DNA of 17,524 nt from Candidatus Segatella violae (GTDB lineage: Bacteria; Bacteroidota; Bacteroidia; Bacteroidales; Bacteroidaceae). Shown in pieces: positions 1 through 7,265 of the stretch. The notes below the pieces were generated by a model that did no database searches, was not told the DNA's origin, and was given only the letters and a program-made list of their open reading frames with translations. Location: assembly GCA_002440225.1 (NCBI GenBank), contig DJSH01000009.1, forward strand, positions 1-17,524, read 5' to 3'. The position numbers were made by a program, and so were the translations under genes. How positions within the stretch are numbered: the first letter of the stretch is position 1; each line of letters opens with the position of its first letter.

Positions 1-22
1 CACGCTTTTGCAGGTGATCCAT
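1..22 (-). CDS. possible 5' end of a gene downstream of tcdA (partial)
   Basis: An ATG on the minus strand at 22..20 opens a frame reading M-D-H-L-Q-K-R to the window edge, 9 nt after the tcdA stop codon. The close spacing and same strand would fit a second gene in the tcdA operon. Only seven codons are visible, so the product cannot be recognised and the start could be coincidental. Confidence 0.3.
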
Positions 23-31
23 GCTTATTCT

Positions 32-967
32 TTAGAATCCCTCGGGAAGTTTCATTCTTATGGTGTCATCCTCCCAAATACCATTCTTCTTGGCTAGCGC
101 GATAGCCTTGTATTTCTCTTGGTGTGCCTCCGCTTTCTCGGCAGCCTTCTCGGCGGCAGCCTTTGCCTCGGGATTCTCGGCTATCATCTCTGGAGTGAGA
201 CGCCAGGTGCCGGCCATGCGGATGAGGTCCTTGATGACCTCGCCACCACAGATGAGACCGGCTGCGGCTGGCACGAAGGCATTGCTGGCTGGGATGTCAC
301 GGCGGTCGGTACACTTGCGCATGTCCTTGTTAGGGCAGATGCAGTGGAAACGGCAACTGATGTTCGGGTCGTCGATAGGGCGCAGAGGCTCTTCCTCGCT
401 GTATACTACCTTGAGCTTTCGAATGCCCATCTTGCGTAGCTTCTTGCGAATCACCTTGGCGAGTGGGTCCATCTGGGTCTTGTTGATGTCCACCACCTTG
501 AAGGCTGTGGCATCCATCTTGTTGGCGGCGCCCATGCAGGAGATGATTGGCACCTTTAGGTCGTGGCAGCGCTTGATAAGGTCGAGCTTCGCCTTCACCG
601 TGTCGATGCAGTCAACCACGTAGTCGAACTTCGAGAGGTCGATGACATCGGCAAACTCTGGGAGGTAGAACATCTGGTACTTGTGCACGATGCAGCGACG
701 GTTGATGTCGTGGATGCGCTCCTCGCACACGTCTACCTTGTGCTTGCCCACTGTGCTGAGGGTGGCGAGAACCTGGCGGTTTACGTTAGTGAGACATACG
801 CGGTCATCGTCGATGAGGTCTATTTCGCCCAGGCCGCTTCGCACCAAGGCTTCCACTACATAGCCGCCCACGCCGCCTACGCCAAATACGGCTACTCGGC
901 TGCCCATCAAGGTGTCGATGGCAGGCTTGCCCATCATGAGTTGTGTACGAGAAAACTGATTTTGCAT
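32..967 (-). CDS. tcdA: tRNA threonylcarbamoyladenosine dehydratase (TcdA/CsdL, ThiF/E1-like)
   Basis: 311-residue E1/ThiF-superfamily protein. The family uses ATP to cyclise t6A37 in tRNA to ct6A in the cytoplasm. The Rossmann nucleotide-binding loop GVGGVGG is at residues 29-35, followed by the acidic D53-D54-D55, the N61-V-N63-R64-Q65 signature and K76/K78, as in ThiF/MoeB/TcdA proteins. A Cys-bearing segment (C205, C209, C211, C219) precedes the conserved SxAFVPAxAGLxxxGEVIKDL helix at about 228-249. The protein is longer than E. coli TcdA (about 268) because of an Ala/Glu/Lys-rich helical tail at about 264-294. No C-terminal ubiquitin-like partner or rhodanese domain is present, which favours TcdA over ThiF/MoeB. 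The start at 967 is supported by a consensus promoter about 57 nt upstream. No terminator is seen after the stop, so transcription may continue leftward. Confidence 0.88.
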   Translation of the reverse strand: MQNQFSRTQLMMGKPAIDTLMGSRVAVFGVGGVGGYVVEALVRSGLGEIDLIDDDRVCLTNVNRQVLATLSTVGKHKVDVCEERIHDINRRCIVHKYQMFYLPEFADVIDLSKFDYVVDCIDTVKAKLDLIKRCHDLKVPIISCMGAANKMDATAFKVVDINKTQMDPLAKVIRKKLRKMGIRKLKVVYSEEEPLRPIDDPNISCRFHCICPNKDMRKCTDRRDIPASNAFVPAAAGLICGGEVIKDLIRMAGTWRLTPEMIAENPEAKAAAEKAAEKAEAHQEKYKAIALAKKNGIWEDDTIRMKLPEGF

Positions 968-1023
968 TTTATGTTCTATCCCTTTTTATATATGTATAAT
1001 GTAATCTTTTTGTTATCGGGGTG

Positions 1024-1054
1024 CAAAGTTACTGCAAATTGCGATAAAAACAAA
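1024..1054 (-). promoter_or_regulatory. Bacteroidota-type promoter for tcdA
   Basis: Read on the minus strand, a -33 box TTTG (1054-1051), a 19-nt spacer and a -7 box TAACTTTG (1031-1024) match the Bacteroidota sigma-ABfr consensus TTTG-N19-21-TAnnTTTG. Predicted transcription starts near 1017, giving a leader of about 50 nt. Confidence 0.72.
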
Positions 1055-1176
1055 ATAAATCGCAGCTTATTTTTGATTTTGATGAAAGAATATACACGAA
1101 AATGTGAGCAAAATATGCAAACTTTACATATTTATGCCTTAATGTTTGTTAATTAATCAGGATATGGGGGGGTAAA

Positions 1177-1208
1177 TTTGGCTGTTCAAAATATAAGTGG
1201 TAACTTTG
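1177..1208 (+). promoter_or_regulatory. Bacteroidota-type promoter for the 120-residue membrane protein gene
   Basis: The -33 box TTTG (1177-1180), a 20-nt spacer and the -7 box TAACTTTG (1201-1208) fit the phylum consensus exactly. The next gene on this strand starts 129 nt downstream. Confidence 0.7.
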
Positions 1209-1337
1209 CATTGAAAAAAGTATAAGTATAAATGTCTAGTTTCGAATAAGTTAAAAAGCTAAATTCTCGGGTTTAGAACTGGTAGGTTATGACATTCTGG
1301 GAATTTACGCCTATTAATTAATTTAAAAGTGGATTGA

Positions 1338-1700
1338 ATGGAAAAAGAGTTTGAAGATTATTGGAGACAACATCAAAAACGATTAATTTTTAATGCTCCG
1401 AAAGAATTACGCGAAGAGTACATGGAATCGACGAGACTTGATAGTCCGGTGGATTGGGCTTGTTTTGTGATACCTATTGCTCTAGGAATCATTCTGCAAC
1501 CTCGCTTGGATTTCAGTAGCGAGATCCTCTCTTGGGGATTGGTTGTATTTATCGTGGTGGTGGTTTTTGTTTTATTGCAGATGCTGAAACCTTATGTGCA
1601 GAAGAAGAAATCTACTGTGGAGGTGCTGAAGAGCATCAAGCAATACTATTATGAAAAATACCAAAAAAATGGTCTCGATAAGTTAGAGCCTTGGAAATAA
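1338..1700 (+). CDS. small two-helix membrane protein, function unknown
   Basis: 120-residue protein that I do not recognise as a named family. It has a charged N-terminal part (1-37, mixed acidic and basic), two hydrophobic segments at about 40-55 and 64-83 separated by a short polar loop (Q-P-R-L-D-F-S-S), and a basic, Tyr/Lys-rich C-terminal tail (about 86-120). There is no signal peptide, so it is probably an inner-membrane hairpin with both ends in the cytoplasm. The gene is visibly more AT-rich than hemW or tcdA. It stands alone, with its own promoter (1177-1208) and a terminator whose loop contains the stop codon. It converges with hemW. It is accepted as a real gene because of the bracketing signals and coherent membrane architecture. 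Confidence 0.75.
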   Translation: MEKEFEDYWRQHQKRLIFNAPKELREEYMESTRLDSPVDWACFVIPIALGIILQPRLDFSSEILSWGLVVFIVVVVFVLLQMLKPYVQKKKSTVEVLKSIKQYYYEKYQKNGLDKLEPWK

Positions 1701-1717
1701 TTCCAAGGCTTTTTTTA
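1687..1717 (+). terminator. intrinsic terminator overlapping the end of the preceding gene
   Basis: A perfect 10-bp stem, AGCCTTGGAA (1687-1696) with TTCCAAGGCT (1701-1710), has a 4-nt loop ATAA and a T tract at 1710-1717. The left arm encodes the last codons and the loop contains the TAA stop (1698-1700). There is no T tract on the minus side, so it acts for the plus strand only. Confidence 0.9.
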
Positions 1718-1758
1718 TTTTCCTATGTTTTTTGTTTCCTTATGTATGGCGGCTCTTT

Positions 1759-2961
1759 CTATACAATCATGAAGTCGCTCATCACATCATCCGAGATATA
1801 GAGTCCTTCATGGGTGAGTGACAGTTTGCCTCCTTTTATCTTCATCAGTCCACGGTCGATGTGTACCTGGGCCTCTGTCAGGGTTCGCTGTGCCAGCAAC
1901 TCGCCGAACTCCTGTCTCAGATGCTCTATGTCGATGCCGTCGCTGGTGCGAAGGGCGGTGGTGATGAGGTCGTTGTATCGGGTGTTGAGGTCGAGCTCTT
2001 CCTGCTCGGCTGGTCGCTTGCCCTGCTTGATGCTGTCGATGTATTGGCGAAGGTCGGCGGCATTCCAACTGCGAGTTGAGCGGTTGTAGGAGTGGGCGGC
2101 AGCGCCGATGCCGATGTAGGGCACCTCGTGCCAATAGCTGCTATTGTGGCGGGAGCGAAAGCCTGGGTGGGCAAAGTTGCTTATTTCGTAGTGCTCGTAG
2201 CCAGCCTGGGTGAGTTCGCTGATGAGGAGGTCGTACATCTGGCGGCTGAGCTCTTCGTCGATTTCCTTTACCTTACCTAGGTCGAGTAGGCGATAGAGGG
2301 TGGTTCCTTCCTCATACATCAGACTGTAGGCGGAGATGTGTTCCACGTCTAGCCGGATGGCTTCCTGAAGGTCGCTTTTCCAATCGTCGAGAGTTTCTCC
2401 AGGGAATCCAAACATGAGGTCGATGCTGATGTTTTGGATGCCGATGGATCTCAGCCGGTCCACGGCTGTCCTTACCTCCTGGACGTTGTGGCGCCGATGA
2501 AGAAAGCGCAGGCGGTCGTCGCTAAAAGTCTGTGCACCCATGCTGATGCGATTCACGGGCAGTTGTCTCAAGCACTTGCAGAATTCTTCTGTCACATCAT
2601 CGGGGTTGCACTCCATGGTAATCTCCATCCCCTCGAAGATGCTTTCTTCCTTCTTGCTATAGATTTCTTCACTCTTCACTCTTCGTTCTTCATTCTCCCC
2701 TCCTATTCCTATGTATTTCTTGATGCCGTCGAATAGGCGGATGATTTGTTCGCCTGTGAGTTGGCTGGGGGTTCCTCCACCCAGGTATATGGTCTGGATA
2801 GACTCGGCTGCGCCCAGCTCGCTGGCGATGGGACGCAAGTGCAGCTCCTCGCAGAGTGCGTCGACGTATTCGTCTCTCAGGCTGAGCGAGGTGGTGCTGT
2901 AGAAGCCACAGTAGATGCATCGGCTCTCGCAGAAGGGGATGTGTATGTATAGTCCTGCCAT
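1759..2961 (-). CDS. hemW: radical SAM heme chaperone HemW (HemN-like)
   Basis: 400-residue radical SAM protein. The 4Fe-4S motif is C11-x3-C15-x2-C18-G-F20. Phe rather than Cys two residues after the last Cys marks HemW (heme chaperone delivering heme to respiratory proteins) rather than oxygen-independent coproporphyrinogen dehydrogenase HemN. Other family landmarks follow: GGGTPSQL (61-68), MECNPDD (about 116-122), RISMGAQTF, ISIDLMFGFPGET, and HYEISNFA with HNSSYW, then a winged-helix-like C-terminal region. Family members are usually about 375-390 residues. The excess here is a charged insert at about 88-110, encoded by a tandem heptamer tract (2668-2695), just before the beta strand carrying MECNP. 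Cytoplasmic. Divergent from fusA2 and convergent with the small membrane protein gene; no terminator of its own is seen. Confidence 0.88.
   Translation of the reverse strand: MAGLYIHIPFCESRCIYCGFYSTTSLSLRDEYVDALCEELHLRPIASELGAAESIQTIYLGGGTPSQLTGEQIIRLFDGIKKYIGIGGENEERRVKSEEIYSKKEESIFEGMEITMECNPDDVTEEFCKCLRQLPVNRISMGAQTFSDDRLRFLHRRHNVQEVRTAVDRLRSIGIQNISIDLMFGFPGETLDDWKSDLQEAIRLDVEHISAYSLMYEEGTTLYRLLDLGKVKEIDEELSRQMYDLLISELTQAGYEHYEISNFAHPGFRSRHNSSYWHEVPYIGIGAAAHSYNRSTRSWNAADLRQYIDSIKQGKRPAEQEELDLNTRYNDLITTALRTSDGIDIEHLRQEFGELLAQRTLTEAQVHIDRGLMKIKGGKLSLTHEGLYISDDVMSDFMIV
2668..2695. repeat. four tandem heptamers inside hemW
   Basis: The plus strand reads TTCACTC, TTCACTC, TTCGTTC, TTCATTC (coding strand GAATGAA, GAACGAA, GAGTGAA, GAGTGAA). 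It encodes residues about 89-98 of HemW. A unit of 7 nt is not a multiple of three, so gain or loss of one unit would shift the frame. Confidence 0.8.
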
Positions 2962-3061
2962 GATATTGTCGTTTTTTTAAAAATTCTCATTTGGTTTAGT
3001 CAACTGGGGAATTCCCTATATATAATAAGGTGTAAGCCCCAAAATGAGTCTTAACAAGTTG

Positions 3062-3069
3062 CAAAATTA
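3062..3069 (-). promoter_or_regulatory. candidate -7 box for hemW
   Basis: On the minus strand TAATTTTG matches TAnnTTTG, about 100 nt upstream of the hemW start. No clear TTTG -33 box lies at the expected 19-21 nt, so support is partial. Confidence 0.4.
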
Positions 3070-3109
3070 CTAATATGTTTTAAATTAAAGCATCTTTTTG
3101 CCCAAAAAG

Positions 3110-3141
3110 TTTGCTATTGTGCGATTTTTTCCGTAATTTAG
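3110..3141 (+). promoter_or_regulatory. candidate promoter for fusA2
   Basis: TTTG (3110-3113), a 20-nt spacer and TAATTTAG (3134-3141), one mismatch from TAnnTTTG, lie upstream of the EF-G paralogue. The leader would be about 75 nt and contains a short hairpin, GAGAGG (3155-3160), loop CTCG, CCTCTT (3165-3170). A fusA2-specific activator site could also lie here but I cannot identify one. Confidence 0.5.
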
Positions 3142-3224
3142 CAAACAATAAGCAGAGAGGCTCGCCTCTTCTGTAGATAAACAACTGACAATTTTAAGTA
3201 GAACCCTAAAAATCTATAAGCGTC

Positions 3225-5387
3225 ATGAGAGTATATCAGACTAATGAGATCAAGAACATTGCGCTGCTGGGCAGTGCGGGTAGCGGCAAGACTACACTTG
3301 CCGAAAGTATGTTATTCGAAGCAGGCGTCATCAAACGTAGAGGCTCTGTAGAAGCGAAAAATACGGTGAGCGACTACTTCCCAGTAGAGTTGGAATATGG
3401 CTACTCGGTGTTCCCTACCGTCTTCCATGTGGAGTGGAACAACAAGAAACTGAATATCATAGACTGTCCGGGTAGCGACGATTTCGTAGGCGGTGCCATC
3501 ACATCGCTCAATGTTACCGACCAGGCAGTTATCCTCATCAATGGTCAGTATGGTCCGGAGGTGGGCACGCAGAACAATTTCCGTTATACCGAGAAATTGG
3601 GCAAGCCTGTCATCTTCCTCATCAACCAGCTTGACTCCGACAAGTGCGACTTCGACAACATCATAGCCACCATGAAGGACATCTATGGTTCTAAGTGTGT
3701 GCAGATTCAATATCCTATAGAGACAGGCCCAGGCTTCAATGCTCTCATTGACGTCTTATTGATGAAAAAATATTCTTGGAAGCCAGAGGGTGGTGCTCCT
3801 ATCATCGAGGATATTCCTGAGGAGGAAATGGAGAAGGCCATGGAACTGCACAAGGTACTCGTGGAGGCTGCCGCCGAAAACGACGAGGGACTGATGGAAA
3901 AGTTCTTCGAGAGCGAGAGCTTGACCGAGGATGAGATGCGCGAGGGTATCCGCAAGGGACTCGTCACCCGCAGCATCTTCCCTGTGTTCTGCGTTTGCGC
4001 AGGCAAGTCGATGGGCGTTCATCGACTGATGGAGTTCTTGGGCAACGTGGTACCTTTCGTAAGCGAGATGCCTAAGTTGCATAATACCCGTGGCGAGGAA
4101 ATCACTCCAAATAGCAATGGGCCAGAAAGCATTTACTTCTTCAAGACAGGCATGGAACCTCATATTGGCGAGGTAAGTTACTTCAAGGTGATGAGCGGCT
4201 CAGTAAAGAGCGGCGACGACTTGACCAATGCCGTCCGTGGCTCGAAGGAACGCATCGGACAGATTTATGCTTGCGCCGGTGCCAACCGTGTGCCTGTGGA
4301 GAAACTCAACGCTGGTGACATCGGTTGTACCGTGAAGATGAAAGATGTGAAGACGGGCAATACCCTGAACGACAAGGACACAGAGTGGCGCTTCGACTTC
4401 ATCAAATATCCAAACCCTAAGTATTCTCGTGCCATCAAGGCTGCGAACGCCCAGGATACGGAGAAACTGATGGCTGCTCTCATCAAGATGCGCCAGGAAG
4501 ACCCAACGTGGATTGTGGAGCAAAGCAAGGAATTGCGCCAGATTATCGTGCGTGGACAGGGTGAGTTCCATCTCCGCACCTTGAAGTGGAGATTGGAGAA
4601 CAACGAGAAACTCAATGTTGTCTTTGAGGAGCCTCGCATCCCATATCGTGAGACTATCACCAAGAAGGCTCGTGCTGAGTATCGCCATAAGAAGCAGAGT
4701 GGTGGTGCCGGACAGTTTGGTGAGGTTCACCTCATCGTGGAGCCATACGCAGAGGGCATGCCAGACCCAACATCATTCACCTTCAACGGACAGGAGTTCA
4801 AGATGAACATCAAGAGCCGCGAGGAGGTAGACCTAGAGTGGGGCGGCAAGTTGGTATTCCTCAACTCTGTGGTTGGTGGAGCCATCGACGCTCGATTCAT
4901 GCCAGCTATCCTGAAGGGTGTCATGGACTGTATGGAACATGGTCCTCTGACTGGTAGTTATGCTCGCGACGTGCGTGTCATCGTGTACGACGGCAAGATG
5001 CACCCAGTGGATAGTAATGAACTCTCATTCATGCTCGCCGCTCGCCATGCCTTCAGCGATGCCTTCAAGCAGGCAGGTCCTAAGATCCTGGAGCCTATCT
5101 ACGACTTGGAGGTTTACGTGCCAGCCGATTTCATGGGTGATGTGATGAGCGACTTGCAGGGGCGCCGTGCCCTCATCATGGGTATGGACAGCGAGGCAGG
5201 CTATCAGAAGCTCAGCGCCAAGATTCCACTCAAGGAACTTGCCAACTATTCCATCTCCCTTAGTTCTCTCACTGGTGGTAGAGCATCGTTCACCACCAAG
5301 TTTGCTAGCTATGAACTTGTGCCTAGCGACATTCAGGCTAAGTTGATAGCCGAGCATGAGGCAGAAGTGGCTAAGGAGGCAGAATAG
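3225..5387 (+). CDS. fusA2: elongation factor G paralogue (EF-G2 type) with degenerate GTPase motifs
   Basis: 720-residue translation GTPase with full EF-G architecture: G domain (1 to about 285), domain II (about 310-390), domain III (about 400-480), domains IV and V (about 480-710), and an acidic/Ala tail. The P-loop GSAGSGKTT (16-24) is intact. Catalytic positions are changed: the EF-G DTPGH motif is D81-C-P-G-S85 (His to Ser), the switch I ERGIT equivalent is E58-Y-G-Y-S62 (Arg and Thr lost), and NKxD is N135-Q-L-D138 (Lys to Gln). Domain IV and V landmarks remain (SYARDVRV, HPVDSNELSF, QGRRALIMGM). From memory, Bacteroides thetaiotaomicron has an EF-G2 reported to lack GTPase activity and to be needed for gut colonisation under control of Cur; this is probably the orthologue. 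It is monocistronic, with its own promoter and terminator. It is unlikely to be the housekeeping EF-G. Confidence 0.88.
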   Translation: MRVYQTNEIKNIALLGSAGSGKTTLAESMLFEAGVIKRRGSVEAKNTVSDYFPVELEYGYSVFPTVFHVEWNNKKLNIIDCPGSDDFVGGAITSLNVTDQAVILINGQYGPEVGTQNNFRYTEKLGKPVIFLINQLDSDKCDFDNIIATMKDIYGSKCVQIQYPIETGPGFNALIDVLLMKKYSWKPEGGAPIIEDIPEEEMEKAMELHKVLVEAAAENDEGLMEKFFESESLTEDEMREGIRKGLVTRSIFPVFCVCAGKSMGVHRLMEFLGNVVPFVSEMPKLHNTRGEEITPNSNGPESIYFFKTGMEPHIGEVSYFKVMSGSVKSGDDLTNAVRGSKERIGQIYACAGANRVPVEKLNAGDIGCTVKMKDVKTGNTLNDKDTEWRFDFIKYPNPKYSRAIKAANAQDTEKLMAALIKMRQEDPTWIVEQSKELRQIIVRGQGEFHLRTLKWRLENNEKLNVVFEEPRIPYRETITKKARAEYRHKKQSGGAGQFGEVHLIVEPYAEGMPDPTSFTFNGQEFKMNIKSREEVDLEWGGKLVFLNSVVGGAIDARFMPAILKGVMDCMEHGPLTGSYARDVRVIVYDGKMHPVDSNELSFMLAARHAFSDAFKQAGPKILEPIYDLEVYVPADFMGDVMSDLQGRRALIMGMDSEAGYQKLSAKIPLKELANYSISLSSLTGGRASFTTKFASYELVPSDIQAKLIAEHEAEVAKEAE

Positions 5388-5454
5388 GGGCGGAACAATC
5401 ATTTACAATTATCTCTCTTATATAAATTAAAATTTTATGTTGATATGACCCACT

Positions 5455-5494
5455 GGGGAGGTGTACATGTGATATGTATGCCTCCCTGTTTTTT
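5455..5494 (+). terminator. intrinsic terminator of fusA2
   Basis: A 13-bp stem (5456-5468 with 5474-5486), starting GGGAGG and ending CCTCCC, contains two G-U pairs and a 5-nt loop GTGAT. It is followed by TG and six T residues (5489-5494). It lies 68 nt after the fusA2 stop. Confidence 0.9.
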
Positions 5495-5607
5495 ATATGT
5501 CTAATTCTACATTTTTATATTCCTCAAGAGATGAACTGTATTTGTATTTGTAACTAAATGTATGAATTTTGGTTAATATAGCCAAATAATCGGCAAATAA
5601 TTAACTC

Positions 5608-5643
5608 TTTTGTGTTAACTAATTAAGAAAATTCCTATCTTTG
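5608..5643 (+). promoter_or_regulatory. promoter for rprX-rprY, very close to the start codon
   Basis: The -7 box TATCTTTG (5636-5643) ends only 5 nt before the rprX ATG at 5649. A possible -33 TTTTG (5608-5612) lies 23 nt upstream, slightly longer than consensus. Usual geometry would place the transcript start at or within a few bases of the ATG, so the mRNA may be leaderless. Confidence 0.55.
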
Positions 5644-5648
5644 CTCCC

Positions 5649-7208
5649 ATGAAAAAGAAAACGATTTGGACCATAGCCATTATCATGGGCTTTTCGTTCC
5701 TTGCGCTGTTGTTTTTGCAGCTCAGTTACATCCAAGAGATGGTAAACATGAAGAAGGAACAGTTTGACGAGTCGGTCAACAGAGCCCTATATCAAGCTTC
5801 AAGAAACTTGGAACTTAACGAGACTTTGCGCTATCTCGAAAAAGATGTCAACGAGACCGAGCGCAAAGCTACCCGCAAGGATTCGGTGGGCACACGCAGC
5901 GGTCAGCCCGACGGCACGGTGCAGCAGAGTCACCAGTATTCCGTGCAGGGCAAGGACGGCACGGTGTATTCGTCGTTTGAATTGAAGACCATCGCCACCA
6001 ACCCAGGCAACATGCCAAAGGCGATGATTCTGCGAAGCGACAAAAATTCAATCAGCGAGACCCAAAAGTCTTTGCAGGAAATCGTGAAGAATCGATATGT
6101 CTATCAGAAGGCATTGCTCGACGAGGTGGTTTATTCCATCCTTTACTCGGCATCCGACAAGCCGCTGAAGGAACGCATCAATTTCAAGCAGCTCGATCAA
6201 GACTTGAAAGCGGAGATGATGAACAACGGCATCAACATCCCTTATCATTTCACGGTGACCACGCAAGATGGACGAGAGGTGTACCGCTGTCCAGACTATA
6301 GTGATGAGGGCGAGGAGTATAGCTATTCGCAGGTGCTCTTCCGCAACGACCCACAATCGAAGATGGGCGTCGTGAAAGTACATTTCCCCGACATGAACAG
6401 CTACATCTTCTCCAGTGTGCGCTTCATGATACCTAGCATCATCTTTACGCTGGTATTGCTTATCACCTTCATCTTCACCATCGTGGTCATCTTCCGACAG
6501 AAGAGATACACTGAAATCAAGAACGATTTCATCAACAATATGACCCATGAGCTGAAGACGCCTATCGCCAGCATCAGTCTGGCAGCCCAAATGCTCAACG
6601 ACCCATCCGTGTCGAAGAGCGAGCAGATGCAGAAGCACTTGGGCGGTGTGATCAACGACGAGTCGAAACGACTCCGTTTTTTGGTGGAGAAGGTGCTCCA
6701 GATGAGTATGTTCGACCGCAAGAAGGCCGTATTCAAGAAGAAGCAGCTCGACCTCAACGAGATGGTGGAGAATATCGCCCACTCATTCTCTCTGCGTGTG
6801 GAGCATACCGGAGGCAAGGTCTATACCGACATTGAGGCGGTGGACTCCAGTATCTATGTGGACGAGGTGCATTTCCAAAATGTCATCTTCAACTTGATGG
6901 ACAACGCCGTGAAATATCGCAAACCGGATGAGCCTCTCAATGTGACGATGAAGACCTGGAACGACGACCAGCATCTCTATCTCTCCATCACCGATACAGG
7001 TCTGGGCATGAAAAAGGAAAACTTGAAGAAGATATTCGACAAGTTCTATCGAGTGCATACCGGCAACGTTCACGATGTGAAGGGATTCGGGCTAGGTCTG
7101 GCCTATGTAAAGAAAGTCGTAGATCTGCATGATGGCGAAATCAAGGTAGACAGCGAGCTGGGCAAGGGTACCACCTTCACCATCAAGCTGCCTGTGATAC
7201 ACGACTGA
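5649..7208 (+). CDS. rprX: sensor histidine kinase, RprX-like
   Basis: 519-residue membrane histidine kinase. A short basic N-terminus (MKKKT) leads into TM1 at about 7-26. A periplasmic sensor region of about 230 residues follows, rich in charged and polar residues, then TM2 at about 259-282. The HisKA domain has the phosphoacceptor H300 in THELKTP. The HATPase domain has the N box with N415 and N419 (NLMDNAVKY), G1 box D449-T-G-L-G-M, F box IFDKFYR and G2 box G479-FGLGL, all intact. No HAMP or PAS domain is obvious. It transfers phosphate to the regulator encoded 57 nt downstream. Length and partner match the Bacteroides fragilis RprX/RprY pair, known from altered tetracycline response on overexpression; the natural signal is not clear. 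The start at 5649 is fixed by the TM1 position. Confidence 0.85.
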   Translation: MKKKTIWTIAIIMGFSFLALLFLQLSYIQEMVNMKKEQFDESVNRALYQASRNLELNETLRYLEKDVNETERKATRKDSVGTRSGQPDGTVQQSHQYSVQGKDGTVYSSFELKTIATNPGNMPKAMILRSDKNSISETQKSLQEIVKNRYVYQKALLDEVVYSILYSASDKPLKERINFKQLDQDLKAEMMNNGINIPYHFTVTTQDGREVYRCPDYSDEGEEYSYSQVLFRNDPQSKMGVVKVHFPDMNSYIFSSVRFMIPSIIFTLVLLITFIFTIVVIFRQKRYTEIKNDFINNMTHELKTPIASISLAAQMLNDPSVSKSEQMQKHLGGVINDESKRLRFLVEKVLQMSMFDRKKAVFKKKQLDLNEMVENIAHSFSLRVEHTGGKVYTDIEAVDSSIYVDEVHFQNVIFNLMDNAVKYRKPDEPLNVTMKTWNDDQHLYLSITDTGLGMKKENLKKIFDKFYRVHTGNVHDVKGFGLGLAYVKKVVDLHDGEIKVDSELGKGTTFTIKLPVIHD

Positions 7209-7265
7209 GACATTTAACATTAAACATTTATAATATAGAATATTAACAATAAAAAGATAAAGAAT

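Larger units (their letters stand above)
968..1337. other. 370-bp intergenic region with divergent promoters
   Basis: AT-rich non-coding stretch between tcdA (leftward) and the small membrane protein gene (rightward). It contains one consensus promoter on each strand (1024-1054 minus, 1177-1208 plus). The remaining sequence is low in G+C. The rightward transcript would have a leader of about 125 nt. I see no convincing RNA gene or riboswitch in it. Confidence 0.6.

Noticed and set aside
563..1156. 197-codon plus-strand frame across tcdA and its upstream region
   Set aside because: It is antisense to tcdA, runs through the divergent promoter, and resembles no protein.
1173..1180. TAAATTTG as a second -7 box
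   Set aside because: Its nearest upstream TTTG is 24 nt away, and the same bases serve better as the -33 element of the 1177-1208 promoter.
1759..2961. Identity as oxygen-independent coproporphyrinogen III dehydrogenase (HemN)
   Set aside because: The cluster motif is CxxxCxxCxF, typical of HemW; HemN has a fourth Cys at the F position and is longer.
4200..4730. 176-codon minus-strand frame opposite fusA2
   Set aside because: Contained in fusA2 with no recognisable product or signals.
6048..6782. 244-codon minus-strand frame opposite rprX
   Set aside because: His/Leu/Val-rich translation without domains, fully overlapping a well-supported kinase; a coding shadow.
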